Assembly (NCBI GenBank): GCA_023431185.1
Contig: JAEYXS010000023.1
Location: 1 to 64,000 of the forward strand
DNA: 64,000 nucleotides
DNA from: Verrucomicrobiota bacterium
GTDB taxonomy: Bacteria; Verrucomicrobiota; Verrucomicrobiia; Limisphaerales; JAEYXS01
Direction: 5' to 3'
The notes under the pieces were generated by a model. That model did not search any database, was not told the origin of the DNA, and saw only the letters and a list, made by a program, of their open reading frames with translations. Positions 27,049 through 35,800 of the stretch are shown here, in pieces (positions within the stretch are counted from its first letter, which is position 1; each line of letters begins with the position of its first letter). The position numbers were made by a program, and so were the translations under genes.

Positions 27049-28359
27049 GTGAAAAACTGGTTGGTCTCTCTCAAGCCGGCCCAGCTTCTCGTGATGGGGT
27101 TTCTCTCCTACGTCCTCATCGGCACGATGCTGCTCTGTTTGCCACTTGCGCAGACACAGCCTGTTGCGTGGCTGGACAATCTCTTTAACGTCGTCTCCGC
27201 CGTGTCCACCACCGGACTCACGACCGTGAGCGTGAGTGACAGCTACACCTTCTGGGGTGAACTGGTGCTGCTCGTCCTGTTCCAGCTCGGCGGCATCGGT
27301 TACATGACCGTCTCCTCCGCGCTCATCCTCTCGCGCGGCCAGACGCTTTCCCCTGTGCGCTTGAAGATTTTGCACGCGGAGTTCTCCTTGCCCAAGGGCT
27401 TTGACCTCCCGCTCTTCGTGCGCCAGGTGCTGGTCTTCACGCTCCTCATCGAGACGATCGGCACCGCGCTGCTTTACTTTGAATTCCGGGCCGCAGGCGT
27501 CGTGAATCCCTTCTGGTCCGCGCTCTTTCACTGCGTCTCCGCCTTCGCCACGGCCGGGTTCAGCCTGAACAACAACAGCCTGGAAGCTTTCGCCGGCAAC
27601 ACCACCGTGAACCTCACCATCGGCGCGCTCTGTTATCTCGGCGCGATCGGTTTTATCGTCCTGCAAGATGCCTGGCTCGCCGTTACCCGCAAGCAGCACG
27701 CCATCACCCTCACATCGAAGCTCATTCTGCTGATGACCGCCGCCATCTGGCTCGTCACCACGCCACTCTTCTATTTCGCCGAGCCTTCCATCCAGTTGCT
27801 CCCGGCCAAGGAACGCTTCCTCGCGGCGGCGTTCCAGATCATGACGGCCTCCACCACCGCCGGGTTCAATACCATCAGCATCGGCAATCTATCCTCCGCC
27901 TCCCTCGTGCTGCTGTTCTTCGCCATGATCGTCGGTGCCTCACCCAGCGGCACCGGCGGTGGTATCAAGACCACCAGTGTGTCCGCGCTCTACGCCATCC
28001 TCGCGTCCACCTTGCGCGGACATCGCCAAGTGCAGTTCTGGAAACACGCCGTGCCGCCCATCCGCCTGCGCACCGCCGCCGCTTCCACCACGCTTTATAT
28101 CAGCCTGATGACCGGCGGGCTCTTCCTCCTCTGCCTGACGGAGAAGCACGGATTCCTGCCGCTCTTCTTCGAGACCGTCTCCGCCTTCAGCACCGTGGGC
28201 CTCAGCATGGGCATCACCGGCGACCTCACCGCTGCCGGCAAATGGATCCTCATCGCCCTCATGTTCATCGGCCGCGTCGGCCCGCTCACCCTGGGCTTCA
28301 GCCTCTTCCAACGTGAGAGCGAAGAAACCGGCTCCGTGGAATCAGATGTAGTAGTATGA
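27049..28359 (+). CDS. ktrB: Trk/Ktr potassium transporter membrane subunit (KtrB type)
   Basis: 436-residue integral membrane protein, a K+ (or Na+-coupled K+) uptake channel subunit. The four pore loops each keep the filter glycine: STTGLTTVS, FATAGFSLNN, STTAGFNTIS and FSTVGLSMGI. GASPSGTGGGIKTTS is the gating-region segment of the family. The length fits KtrB (~440) better than TrkH (~480). The start is GTG at 27049, just after an in-frame stop. The usual cytosolic RCK partner (KtrA/TrkA) is not adjacent. It stands alone on its strand. Confidence 0.92.
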   Translation: MKNWLVSLKPAQLLVMGFLSYVLIGTMLLCLPLAQTQPVAWLDNLFNVVSAVSTTGLTTVSVSDSYTFWGELVLLVLFQLGGIGYMTVSSALILSRGQTLSPVRLKILHAEFSLPKGFDLPLFVRQVLVFTLLIETIGTALLYFEFRAAGVVNPFWSALFHCVSAFATAGFSLNNNSLEAFAGNTTVNLTIGALCYLGAIGFIVLQDAWLAVTRKQHAITLTSKLILLMTAAIWLVTTPLFYFAEPSIQLLPAKERFLAAAFQIMTASTTAGFNTISIGNLSSASLVLLFFAMIVGASPSGTGGGIKTTSVSALYAILASTLRGHRQVQFWKHAVPPIRLRTAAASTTLYISLMTGGLFLLCLTEKHGFLPLFFETVSAFSTVGLSMGITGDLTAAGKWILIALMFIGRVGPLTLGFSLFQRESEETGSVESDVVV

Positions 28360-28741
28360 GAACAACACCGTGTGTGAAGAAATCCAGGCGAGGGCGTTAC
28401 GACGAGTCCCGGCCGGGACTTCCCGAAAAAAGCCCACCATTTTAATGCTTGTCAATACCCACAAGTCGTAGCGCAGGCAAAACAGCCGCCAAGTTGGAAT
28501 GAGCACGGGAAATGTTGCCTCCCTCTCCCCCGGGGAGAGGGCCGGGGTGAGGGGGAAGGTGACGTACATAAGCAAATCCACCCACCCTTCTCACGAAAAG
28601 CTCACCTCCCTCCGCTTCTTCTCTGACCTCTCATACCGCTGACCAATACTCCCCTTTCCGTTTGCAATCACACCCGCCGGCAACTCCCGCGCCCACCCTT
28701 TTCCCCTTCATAATTCATAACTCTTAATTCATCCTTCCCCC
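28360..28741. other. Repeat-rich intergenic region
   Basis: No gene. It contains a perfect 16-bp palindrome AGTCCCGGCCGGGACT (28405-28420) followed by C then GAAAAAA, and the CCTCTCCCC/GGGGAGAGG element (28517-28556). An AT-rich run with repeated AATTCATAA/TTAATTCAT words lies at about 28708-28732, just before the next GTG start. Confidence 0.6.
28517..28556 (-). repeat. Dispersed repeat of the LTPALSPGERE type
   Basis: Contains CCTCTCCCCCGGGGAGAGG with flanking CCTCACCCCGGCC-like sequence. Translated on the minus strand it gives PLTPALSPGERE, a well-known reading of a dispersed intergenic repeat in many Gram-negative genomes. Confidence 0.75.
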
Positions 28742-29425
28742 GTGAACTGGACCCCGTCCATTGCCGTAGCCGCCGATATCCCCGCTCTGGAAGCACTCAT
28801 CCCCCTCTCCGTCCGCGCCCTGCAATCGCCTTGGTATTCACCCGCCCAGATGGAAGCCGCCCTCGGCCCCGTCTTCGGCGTGGACCGCCAGCTCATTGCC
28901 GATGGCACCTATTACGTCATCCGCCATGAAAGTCAGATCATCGGTGCCGGAGGCTGGAGCCGCCGCAAATCGCTCTTCGGTGGTGACCAAGGCCGCACCG
29001 CACCCGATCCCGAACTGGACCCCGCCCTTGACCCCGCCCGTATCCGCGCTTTCTTCGTCCATCCAGACTGGGCGCGTCAAGGCATCGGCCGCTGCCTCCT
29101 CACCGCGTGTGAATCCGCCATCCGCCAAGCCGGCTTCCGCACCATCGACCTCGTCGCCACCCTGGCTGGCGAACCGCTCTACGCGTCCGCAGGCTATCAA
29201 GTCACCCGTCGCTTCGACATCCCCCTGCGCGACGGCCTCCTGCTGCCGGGCGTGCAGATGAGCAAAATCTTGGATGAGGACGACGGCGTCAGCGAAGCTA
29301 TGCGGCGGAATGCCGAGTTGGATCGCAATCCAAAGGCAGGCATGATCTTGGATGAATTTCGTAAATCGGTTGGTCGGTCGTTAAGCAAGGCTATCTTCTT
29401 GCGTAACTGCCTGATGTTAGGCTAG
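28742..29425 (+). CDS. GNAT acetyltransferase with unusual C-terminal extension
   Basis: 227 residues. Residues 1-~178 form a GNAT acetyltransferase, with acetyl-CoA motif A in IRAFFVHPDWARQGIGRCLL and the C-terminal strand EPLYASAGYQVTRRFDIPL. Residues ~180-227 are an extra acidic then basic tail (SEAMRRNAELDRNPKAG, ILDEFRKSVGR) that resembles the C-terminal helix of small addiction-module proteins. GC content falls at about 29260, within this tail. The start is GTG at 28742. It ends two bases before the next gene's ATG. Either a natural two-part protein or a gene whose end was replaced when the lower-GC module arrived. Confidence 0.75.
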   Translation: MNWTPSIAVAADIPALEALIPLSVRALQSPWYSPAQMEAALGPVFGVDRQLIADGTYYVIRHESQIIGAGGWSRRKSLFGGDQGRTAPDPELDPALDPARIRAFFVHPDWARQGIGRCLLTACESAIRQAGFRTIDLVATLAGEPLYASAGYQVTRRFDIPLRDGLLLPGVQMSKILDEDDGVSEAMRRNAELDRNPKAGMILDEFRKSVGRSLSKAIFLRNCLMLG

Positions 29426-29426
29426 T

Positions 29427-30002
29427 ATGAATTTAGCCATGGGGAATCCGATACTACCCTTTGATCATAATTTGGTTCTGCCGCCTCATCGAGGTAATCC
29501 AGCAGCAAAAAGCACGGATCTTTCACCTTACCTTTGTACGACGATCGAATTGTGTAGTCGTTTCAACACTAGTCCGGAACGGCGAGCGATTCTTGGCAAA
29601 TTCCTCGATTTTAGGGCGCGCCTAACTGACATTGGCTTGAGCACGGGTTTTCAATGGCTGGATGGAAGTTTTATGGAGGACGTGGAGCAGCGAGAGAATC
29701 GAGCACCGAATGATTTGGATGTGCTTACTATCTATTGGGGCTACGACCTCCAGACGCAAGGGGCTTGGTTTCGCAAGTTCCCGGAAGTAGGGGATAGGAA
29801 TTTAGCAAAAGCTAATTACTCCTTGGACCATATTCCAGTGGATGCTGGTTTTGCACCTCAACTTACGGTGGATTCCATCCGTTATTGGGTTCAGTTGTTT
29901 ACCCATAACCGTGATGGTGTCTGGAAAGGCATGGTCCGGGTTGACTTAAACACACCTGAACTCGACATTGAGGCAAGAAAAGTGTTACAAACTGACAAAT
30001 GA
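29427..30002 (+). CDS. Nucleotidyltransferase-like protein (DUF6932-like)
   Basis: 191 residues. The motif GFQWLDGSFMEDVE followed by NRAPNDLDVLTIYW matches the minimal nucleotidyltransferase active site, Gly-Ser then Asp-x-Asp on the next strand. It also matches the WLDGSF/PNDxDV pattern I associate with the DUF6932 family. The upstream helical part (RFNTSPERRAILGKFLDFRARL) fits the same family. GC is visibly lower than in the surrounding genes. An internal Met at 29439 is an alternative start. It overlaps the next gene by four bases (ATGA), so the two are translated together. Activity unproven; a toxin, antitoxin or defence role is inference. Confidence 0.7.
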   Translation: MNLAMGNPILPFDHNLVLPPHRGNPAAKSTDLSPYLCTTIELCSRFNTSPERRAILGKFLDFRARLTDIGLSTGFQWLDGSFMEDVEQRENRAPNDLDVLTIYWGYDLQTQGAWFRKFPEVGDRNLAKANYSLDHIPVDAGFAPQLTVDSIRYWVQLFTHNRDGVWKGMVRVDLNTPELDIEARKVLQTDK

Positions 30003-30907
30003 GTGCCCGCCAACAACGTGAATTTCTCAAGACTCAGTTATTGGAGACTGAGCATCTTGTGGAATTGGCTGGCGACCATCCCTTGATGTCTGTGGCGCTC
30101 AACCAACGGCAGAAGGAATTGCAGCAGCAATTGGAAGCTTTGCCTCCGGGACAGAAGGAAGCTCGTACAGTCCTCTTCTTCCACGGCAATCCGGTTCATG
30201 GCTCCATGGGGATTGATTCCAGCTTTGCGAGTCGCGTTCTCGAGCCTTTTCAAAACATGGTTAAGGCTGACTATGCGGACCGCTGGCATGGAAGTGTTGG
30301 TAGCCGCGGAAGACGCACGGGCGAAGCTCAATCACGTCTTTTGCTGACCGGATTACCGAGGGGTTCCTTTGGGCTGGAGTTAACTAAAGCTCCTAATGAT
30401 GAACTTTTCGAAGAGGACCAACTGGCCGACACGTTGGCACATCTCACCAAGCTGGTTGAATCTTCCGCACGCAGTGATGAGGATTTCGCTTCCGAGTTGG
30501 ATGAGACCGCACCTCGAGTCATTCAAAATCTAAGGGAATTTCTAGAGGTGGTTGCCAAAGGCAAAGCTGGATTGCGTCTGGAAAGCGGTGACTACCAGTG
30601 CGCCATGACGCCAAATGAGGCCAGCGATGCTTTTGAAAGGGTAAACGGAACCGTCACCAAAGAAGAAGAGGTTGCAATGCAGGGCGTGTTCAGGGGAGCC
30701 TTGCTGGATTCTTGGCGTTTCGATTTCTTCCCGGAACAGGGGTCGAAAATTAGCGGTAAAGTCGATGACAGCCTATCACCAGAGGAGGTTGAAGCTATGA
30801 TGGTTTCATACTTTAACAAATCCTGCCAAGCTACCATGGTCAAAACGACTGTTCTTTTCAAGAATGGCCGAGTCAGGACCACTTGGACTCTCAAGAATCT
30901 AAGGTAG
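29999..30907 (+). CDS. Hypothetical partner of the nucleotidyltransferase-like protein
   Basis: 302-residue soluble protein without signal or membrane segments. The first ~50 residues are likely coiled coil (QREFLKTQLLETEHLVEL, LNQRQKELQQQLEAL). A beta-rich domain follows (TVLFFHGNPVHGSMGIDSSF, SRLLLTGLPRGSFGLEL), then an acidic helical stretch (~140-185) and a C-terminal beta segment (TTVLFKNGRVRTTWTLKNL). No family is recognised. The start overlaps the upstream stop as ATGA and it shares the low-GC composition, which implies a two-gene unit acquired together. Confidence 0.7.
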   Translation: MSARQQREFLKTQLLETEHLVELAGDHPLMSVALNQRQKELQQQLEALPPGQKEARTVLFFHGNPVHGSMGIDSSFASRVLEPFQNMVKADYADRWHGSVGSRGRRTGEAQSRLLLTGLPRGSFGLELTKAPNDELFEEDQLADTLAHLTKLVESSARSDEDFASELDETAPRVIQNLREFLEVVAKGKAGLRLESGDYQCAMTPNEASDAFERVNGTVTKEEEVAMQGVFRGALLDSWRFDFFPEQGSKISGKVDDSLSPEEVEAMMVSYFNKSCQATMVKTTVLFKNGRVRTTWTLKNLR

Positions 30908-31019
30908 GCTAGCTTAACGCACTGTTATTAGCATGCTTAAAGGCCTGCTTCAGCCTGCCTTTTCCCGATAAAAACTCCCCTTTACATTCCGTCCCGTCCC
31001 GGCAATCTACGCGGCAGTT

Positions 31020-31142
31020 ATGAATTCTGAAACGTTCTGGAGTGTAGCCGCGATGCCCATCGGGCTGGTCGTTTGCTTTGCCCCCGCCATCCTCGTGTGG
31101 ATCAAGATGGGTGCGGGCTCGAAGGATTCGTCGGAAGACTAA
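31020..31142 (+). CDS. Small single-helix membrane protein
   Basis: 40-residue protein: a short polar N-terminus (MNSETFWSVAAM), one hydrophobic helix (PIGLVVCFAPAILVWIKM) and a hydrophilic acidic tail GAGSKDSSED. ATG to TAA is intact. The charge layout is that of a genuine small membrane protein, perhaps a subunit or regulator of a transporter. There is no strong ribosome-binding site. It stands alone between the low-GC module and the heptamer repeat at 31216. Confidence 0.5.
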   Translation: MNSETFWSVAAMPIGLVVCFAPAILVWIKMGAGSKDSSED

Positions 31143-31215
31143 TCCCGTCGCGCACAATCAAATTAGCAATCTCATCCGCCTCGCCCCCGGGGCGGATTTT
31201 TTCTTTTCCCCCTTT

Positions 31216-31250
31216 CGATGTTCGGAGTTGGACGTTGGATGTTCGATGTT
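31216..31250. repeat. Heptamer tandem repeat
   Basis: Five consecutive 7-base units of the form SGRNGTT (CGATGTT, CGGAGTT, GGACGTT, GGATGTT, CGATGTT). It lies in the 194-base gap before the prenyltransferase-repeat gene. The frame reads through it as meaningless sequence. Confidence 0.8.
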
Positions 31251-31336
31251 TCTCTCCCTACCACTTCTTCCCTCCGCATATTCCGCGTCTTCTGTGGTTT
31301 ATCTTTTCCCGTCCCTTCGTTAACGTCCGCCCACGC

Positions 31337-32239
31337 ATGAGCATCCGTTTGGAAATGTTGCAAGTCGCCCGCGTCGCCCCCAAGGCTTTGGGAGACTCCG
31401 CCGACCTCGTGCGCGACTTTCTCCTCGCCCAGCAAAACCCCGATGGCGGCTTCCGCGATCGCACCGGCACCAGCGATCTCTACTACACCGTTTTCGGTCT
31501 CGAAGGCCTGCTCGCTCTTCGCGCCGATATCCGCGTGCCCGCCGTGGCGCAGTATCTTGTGAATCAAGGCTGCGGTGAACGGCTGGACTTCGTGCATCTC
31601 TGTTGCCTCGCCCGCTGCTGGGCCGCCCTCGCGAACCAGCAACCGGACATCCTCGCCCAACGTCCCGCTGATTTCATCTCGCGCGTTGCCGCGCGCCTCG
31701 AAGAGTTCCGCACCACGGATGGCGGCTATCATCCCTTGCCCAAGAGCCAGTTCGGCACGGCTTACGGCTGCTTCCTCGCGCTTGCTGCCTATCAAGACCT
31801 TGGCATCGAACTCCCCGAACCCTTGCGCGTGGTCCAGTGCCTGAAATTTCTCGAAACACCCGATGGCGGCTGGACGAACGAACGTGGCATGAAGTTCGGC
31901 GCGACGAATTCCACCGCCGCCGCTGTCACTTTGTTACGCCACCTCCGCTTGCCCGTCACCGCCCAGGTCGGCCAGTGGCTGCTCAAGCAAGCCCACCCGC
32001 AAGGCGGTTTCCTCGCCATTCCCGGCGCGCCCATCCCCGATCTGCTCTCCACCGCCACCGCTTTGCATGCGCTCTCAGGACTCGAAGTTTCCTTCGACCC
32101 CATCCGGGAAAAGTGCCTCGATTTCATCGACACCCTCTGGACCGCCGAAGGCTCCTTCCACGGCAACTGGACCGATGACCACCTCGACTGCGAATACACC
32201 TACTACGGCCTGCTGGCGCTGGGGCACCTTAGCTTGTAG
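31337..32239 (+). CDS. Prenyltransferase/squalene-oxidase repeat protein
   Basis: 300 residues made of alpha-alpha barrel repeats of the prenyltransferase beta-subunit/terpene cyclase superfamily: QNPDGGFRDRTG, TDGGYHPLPKS, TPDGGWTNERG, HPQGGFLAIPG and EGSFHGNWTDDHLDCEY. The DCEYTYYGLLALG ending resembles the zinc-site region of protein prenyltransferases, but the substrate is unknown. No signal peptide. The frame is open from 31073, but the ATG at 31337 is preferred because the upstream part runs through the heptamer repeat. A palindromic repeat follows the stop. Confidence 0.85.
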   Translation: MSIRLEMLQVARVAPKALGDSADLVRDFLLAQQNPDGGFRDRTGTSDLYYTVFGLEGLLALRADIRVPAVAQYLVNQGCGERLDFVHLCCLARCWAALANQQPDILAQRPADFISRVAARLEEFRTTDGGYHPLPKSQFGTAYGCFLALAAYQDLGIELPEPLRVVQCLKFLETPDGGWTNERGMKFGATNSTAAAVTLLRHLRLPVTAQVGQWLLKQAHPQGGFLAIPGAPIPDLLSTATALHALSGLEVSFDPIREKCLDFIDTLWTAEGSFHGNWTDDHLDCEYTYYGLLALGHLSL

Positions 32240-32249
32240 CCAGTGGGGC

Positions 32250-32269
32250 GCGGGTTGTCCTCAACCCGC
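32250..32269. repeat. Palindromic repeat, GCGGGTTG hairpin
   Basis: GCGGGTTG-TCCT-CAACCCGC, a perfect 8-bp stem between convergent genes ending at 32239 and 32305. The same stem core recurs at 46279-46297. It may also end transcription from one or both sides, though no T run follows. Confidence 0.65.
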
Positions 32270-32304
32270 AGCCATGGCCTTGCTACGCGTGCTTCCTTGG
32301 CTGG

Positions 32305-32685
32305 TTATGGCTGAGTTTTCTTTGAAGGAGAGAACAAATTCCAGAGGATAAATCCGGCAGATTGTGCACCCAATAACGCTGACAGCACATAGAACCACCG
32401 GGTTAAGACCACACTTTTTGAGTCCTCGGCACCGGCGTGGAAAACGGCCATGCCCAATTGGCGCCTAGGAACGATTACGGTTTCCAATCTTAGCTGTTGC
32501 GCATCCAGCAGCAGGGTACGGCAGTCCATCACAGCTTTACGACGCTCTTCCAGCCGCCATTCGGTCTTCTCACCATGATGCATGAGCGTGGACGTAAAAG
32601 CCGCGAATACCAGGAGCAGACATGCTATCGCCATCAGGAGCTTCCTGGCGACACTATAAAGTTTGATCCTATGGTCGTTTGACAT
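32305..32685 (-). CDS. Hypothetical membrane protein, two helices
   Basis: 126 residues. An N-terminal helix (LLMAIACLLLVFAAFTSTLM) and a second helix (WFYVLSALLGAQSAGFILW) flank an extracytoplasmic loop with a charged coiled-coil-like part (EKTEWRLEERRKAVMD). Start at the ATG 32685. The open frame extends far upstream over the antisense strand of the S41 peptidase gene, but that extension is a shadow. No family is recognised. Confidence 0.6.
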   Translation of the reverse strand: MSNDHRIKLYSVARKLLMAIACLLLVFAAFTSTLMHHGEKTEWRLEERRKAVMDCRTLLLDAQQLRLETVIVPRRQLGMAVFHAGAEDSKSVVLTRWFYVLSALLGAQSAGFILWNLFSPSKKTQP

Positions 32686-32823
32686 AATGAGAATTGAACT
32701 TAGTAGATTGGACAAATGCTGCTGGCATAGCTCACGGTATGTAAACCGGAATCGGGTTGGGGCAAGCTGCGCTCCGCATTTGACCGCACGCACCCGGCAG
32801 CATACAAACTCTGCGTGGCTCCC

Positions 32824-35800
32824 ATGAATCTGTTCCATCGCCTGGCGCTTGTCGCGGGTCTGTCGCTTTCCTTTGCTGCCCATGCCCAACTGGCCCCGCC
32901 CAAGCCCGAACCCGTCATCGGTGCGCGCCAACCCGCTTTGAGCCCGGATGGCAAGCGCCTCGCGTTCGTCTATCGCGGCGATATCTGGCTGGCCTCCAGC
33001 GAGGGCGGCCGTGCCCTGCCGCTCACCCAGCATGTGGAGAGTGATGGTTATCCGCGCTTCTCGCCCGATGGCAGATGGATCGCCTTCGCCAGCCGTCGCG
33101 AGGGAAGCTGGGACATTTACGTGATCCCCAGTGAAGGCGGTGAAGCCCAGCGCCTCACCTGGCATGGTGGTGCGGACCTGCCCACCGGCTGGAGCCCGGA
33201 TGGCAAACAGGTCCTCTTCACCGGCAAGCGCGACTCGGCGAACTTCGGCATCTACAGCGTGGATGTGGAGAACTTCGGCCTCAAGCGTTATGCGGAAGAT
33301 TATGCCCGGCTGGAACACGCCACCTTTTCGCCGGATGGCCGCCAGATCCTTTATGGCCGTTACGGCTTCCCGTGGGCCCGTCCGCGTTACGTCGGTTCTG
33401 CCGCCGAACAGATCTGGTTGCTGAATGTCGGTTCGGAATCGCGCCGTCCTGTGACGAAGAATGATTTCCAGCAGCTCTGGCCGCAGTTCCTGCCGGACGG
33501 CAAACGCATGATTGCCGTCTCCGTTGGTGAGGTGACGCCCAGTACGACAAAAATCGACGAGAGCATCCCCAAGATAACAGACAACGCCGATCGCACGCCG
33601 AACCTCTGGTTCATCGAGCCCGACGGCACGCGCAAGCGTTGGAGCAACTTCGTCGGTGATGGTGTGCGCTGGCCGAGTGTCGCCGCGAAGTCGGCGGATG
33701 TGGCGTTCGAATACGGCCCGGACATCTGGCTTATCAAGCGCGGCTCCACCAAACCCGGCAAACTCGCGCTCTACGTCTCCGTGGATTCCAAACAGACCAC
33801 GCGCCGGGGTGAAACGCTGGCCAAAGATGTGACCGAGGCCGAGCCTTCGCCGGATGGCAAGACCTTCGCCTTCGGTCTGCGCGGCGACATCTGGACCATC
33901 GCCATGGAGAAGTCCAAGGGCCCGGATGCGCGGAACAGCGAGTTCGCCCGCCGCCTCACCGAATGGGCCGGGGATGACTCGGACTTCAACTGGTCGCCCG
34001 ACGGCAAAAAGCTTTACTTCACCTCGGACCGCGAGTTCAACGTGCGCATCTACGAACTGGCCCTGGACACGTTGAAAGTCACCTCGCTCTGGAACCGCCC
34101 GGAAGATGTCACGCAGATCCGCCTCTCGCCCGATGGCAAGCAGATGGCCTTTTGGGTGGCGGGCGCAGACGGCGGACTTTATGTGCTCACGCTCGGGGAC
34201 AAGGCCGTGAAGAAAGTGGTGCCACTGCCCGCCCCGCAGTGGAACGGCATCGGCGGCGGCGACATCGCCTGGTCGCCGGACAACCAATGGCTCTGTTACC
34301 AGGCCGAGGCGGGCAACCGCTCGTGGAATCTCTTCGTCGTCCCCGCCCAGGGCGGTGATCCCGAGAACGTCACGCGCCTGAATGCCTTTCACGGCAGCCC
34401 CGAGTGGTCGCCGGACGGCAAGTATCTCTTCTTCCGCAGTACGCGCGATGGCAACGGCCTCTTCGTGCTGCCGTTGCAAAAAGAGGAAGCCCGCGTGGAC
34501 GATGCCGAACTGAAGTTCGTGAAGCCCAATGGCGACCTGAAGGTGGACATCGATTTCACCGACATCACCCGCCGCATCCGCCGCGTAGCCACGCAGTATC
34601 CCGAGGGTAACATCATGGTGACGAGCAAGGGCGTGATCCTCTTCCAGTCCGAGCGCGACCTCTGGTCCGTGACCTATGATGGCAAGACCACCAAGCGCCT
34701 GACCACCGGCGGGAACAAGTTCGCCTTTCGCGTCTCCAAGGACGGCAACACGGTCTATTACGTGAACAACGGCGAACTCTTCAAAGCCCGCCTGCCGGAT
34801 GCGACCAGCCCTGAGAAAGTCAGCTTCCTCGCCGAATGGGAACGCGATGTGGCGGATGAACGCAAGGCCGCCTTCACCCAGTTCTGGCGCTCCTACAACC
34901 GTGGTTTCTATGACCCGAACTTCCACGGCCGCGACTGGACCGCCATCCGCAAGCGGTACGAGCCGCTGTTGAACTCCATCGATACGAACGATGAATTCGC
35001 CACGTTGCTGAACCAGATGGTCGGCGAACTGGAGGCTTCCCACGCGGAAGTGAATCCTGCGACGAACTCCGTCCGCAACGCCACCACGCCGCACCTCGGT
35101 TTCGAGATCGATTACGCGCACACGGGCCCTGGCCTGCGCATCGCCCGCGTGCCGGAAGGCGCGCCCGGTTCCTTTGAGAAGACGCGCATCCAGCCCGGTG
35201 AATATGTAGTGGCCATCAACGGCCTGGACGTGAAACCCAGCGAGGCCCTCTACGAGGCCATCAATGACAAGGGTGACCGTCTCTTCGAATTCCTCGTGAA
35301 CACCAAGCCCACCCGCGAAGGTGCGCGCACGGTGAAGTACCGCCCGCTCAAGGGCAACGACTGGGACAACCTGCTCTACAACAACCGCATCGAACGTCTC
35401 CGCCGCGAGACGGAGGAGAAGAGCGGCGGGAAGATAGGCTACCTGCACATCTCCGCCATGGGCCGCGACGACCAGACCCGCTTCGAGCGCGAGGTGTATG
35501 AATACATCGCCGGCAAGGAAGCCCTCATCATCGACGTCCGCTTCAACCGCGGCGGCAACATCTCGGACACGCTCATCGACTGGCTGGAGCGCAAGCAGCA
35601 CGCATGGTTCCGCCCTCGCGATGGCGCACCGGAGCCCGGCCCTTCCCGCGCCTGGGACAAGCCAGTCATCGTGCTCATGAACGAGCACAGTTATTCTAAC
35701 GGCGAGATGTTCCCGAACGCGATGCGCACGCGCGGCCTGGCCAAGCTGGTCGGCATGCCTACGCCCGGTTACGTCATCTGGACCATGTCCATGCGCCTCG

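Noticed and set aside
26919..27188. Short plus-strand frame before ktrB
   Set aside because: Overlaps the ktrB start by 140 bases, no ribosome-binding site and no recognisable features.
32305..35688. Minus-strand frame of 1127 codons
   Set aside because: It is antisense to the S41 peptidase; only its last 126 codons (32305-32685), outside that gene, look like a real protein.
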